A DNA stretch of 6,968 nucleotides from assembly GCA_023251275.1 (NCBI GenBank), contig JAHEZC010000142.1, forward strand, positions 1-6,968, written 5' to 3'. The stretch is from Parafilimonas sp. GTDB lineage: Bacteria > Bacteroidota > Bacteroidia > Chitinophagales > Chitinophagaceae. This document shows positions 6,295 through 6,968 of the stretch, one piece after another. The position numbers were made by a program, and so were the translations under genes. The stretch's first letter is position 1. Each line of letters starts with the position of its first letter. Under the pieces are notes generated by a model that saw nothing but the letters and a program-made list of their open reading frames with translations, was not told where the DNA came from and did not search any database.

Positions 6295-6834
6295 TTAGAG
6301 ATTATTTCCATTACCTGCTGCTTTTTCCTTCCGCCAATGCAATACTTTGGGAAATGCAATAGGAAACCATGCGGTATATTTATGCGGATGTGAATATAAT
6401 GTAGCTTCAATCTCTTCCATTGGTTTATAGCAGTAATCTTTTACTTCCTGTTCGTTTGGGTTTATTGATCCTTCAAATTCTCCCGCAAATACATGATCAA
6501 ATTCGTGCTCGGTCAAGCCATTGTCAAAGTCAGCTTTATATATAAAATCAAAAATTTTCAGGAGCGGGGTTTCAATTCCCATTTCTTCGTGCAGTCTTCG
6601 CTGTGCGGCAGCCATAGTTTCTTCGCCGGGAACAGGATGACTGCAGCAGGCATTTGTCCATAATCCGGCGCTGTGATATTTGTTGAAAGCTCTTTGCTGT
6701 AAAAGCATTTCACCTTTTTTATTGAAAAGAAAAACGCTGATCGCTCTGTGCAGTAATGCTTTTTGGTGTGCATGGATTTTATCAGCTACGCCAACTGGTT
6801 CATCCGAAAGGTTAACTAAAATCACCTGTTCCAT
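6295..6834 (-). CDS. idi: Isopentenyl-diphosphate delta-isomerase, type 1 (Nudix)
   Basis: Idi interconverts IPP and DMAPP in the cytoplasm, giving the allylic starter for isoprenoid chains. The 179-residue protein matches the E. coli type in length and motifs. Metal-binding histidines align at H23, H29 and H66. The catalytic cysteine is C64 within WTNACCSHP (59-67), and the acidic pair E109/E111 lies in LTEHEFDHVF. The Nudix helix is GEETMAAAQRRLHEEMGIE (70-88). The ATG at 6834 gives the expected N-terminus EQVILVNLSDEPVG. It is the first gene of the operon visible here, preceded by at least 134 bases without a gene and a candidate promoter. Its place before the desaturase suggests co-regulation of precursor supply with pigment synthesis. 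Confidence 0.96.
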   Translation of the reverse strand: MEQVILVNLSDEPVGVADKIHAHQKALLHRAISVFLFNKKGEMLLQQRAFNKYHSAGLWTNACCSHPVPGEETMAAAQRRLHEEMGIETPLLKIFDFIYKADFDNGLTEHEFDHVFAGEFEGSINPNEQEVKDYCYKPMEEIEATLYSHPHKYTAWFPIAFPKVLHWRKEKAAGNGNNL

Positions 6835-6903
6835 TTGCTAAAAATAAGAAGAAGCTATCATCTCTGAACGTGATGAGCAATTTATTTTTGAGTATAACAA
6901 AAT

Positions 6904-6911
6904 CAAACATA
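6904..6911 (-). promoter_or_regulatory. Candidate -7 element (TATGTTTG) of the idi-crt operon promoter
   Basis: On the minus strand TATGTTTG matches the Bacteroidota TAnnTTTG -7 consensus exactly. It would place transcription start about 60 bases before the idi ATG. A matching -33 TTTG-type element at the usual spacing is not evident. An overlapping TTGAGC-N18-TATACT pair, closer to a sigma-70 promoter, is an alternative. No SD sequence precedes idi. The rest of 6835-6968 shows no gene. Confidence 0.4.
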
Positions 6912-6968
6912 ACTGCTCAATTTTAGTTTAGTGTAACGGGTTTAAAGAGATGAAGTACCGGTTATAAA

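Noticed and set aside
6926..6937. GTTTAGTGTAAC upstream of idi as a light-regulator or MerR-type operator
   Set aside because: Only the outer three bases on each side are symmetric, which is too little to support an operator.

Overview
The window looks like chromosomal DNA of a Bacteroidota bacterium, probably of the Chitinophagaceae or a close relative. It is AT-rich, genes lack Shine-Dalgarno sequences, and one candidate promoter carries the TAnnTTTG -7 element of this phylum. The carotenoid enzymes have the Bacteroidota sequence style, for example IEYTVFS in CrtY and the four-histidine-box CrtZ. The family-level placement is an inference.

Layout. Positions 19-582 (minus) encode a small flavodoxin-fold NADPH-dependent FMN reductase. 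A tRNA-Arg(CCG) gene (696-767, minus) follows in a stretch with two short tandem repeats. One plus-strand gene (923-1501) encodes an exported protein with a DxNxDGxxD calcium-type loop, possibly PliI-like; it ends at a hairpin-plus-T-run terminator between convergent genes. A secreted YceI-family polyisoprenoid-binding protein (1661-2182, minus) lies just downstream of the carotenoid operon.

The main content is a minus-strand isoprenoid/carotenoid operon, in transcription order idi (6834-6295), a CrtD/CrtI-type desaturase (6273-4762), a CruF-type PF04240 hydratase (4746-4066), crtZ (4069-3578) and crtY (3480-2335). Idi supplies DMAPP. CrtY closes a beta ring, CrtZ hydroxylates it, the CruF-type protein hydrates the open psi end, and a CrtD-type desaturase would add the 3',4' double bond. 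Together this is the late branch of a monocyclic carotenoid pathway of the saproxanthin type. Phytoene synthase (crtB) is absent, and the one desaturase looks more like CrtD than CrtI, so the early crtB/crtI steps must be encoded elsewhere.

The most striking feature is that the desaturase frame is broken by a single in-frame TAA at codon 146 (5838-5836), with both halves otherwise intact and in the same frame. This may be a recent nonsense mutation, a sequencing error, or a site of readthrough or reinitiation. If the mutation is real and not suppressed, the pathway should stop at a 1'-hydroxylated carotenoid lacking the 3',4' double bond. I found no mobile element, CRISPR array or rRNA gene, and no clearly new type of system.
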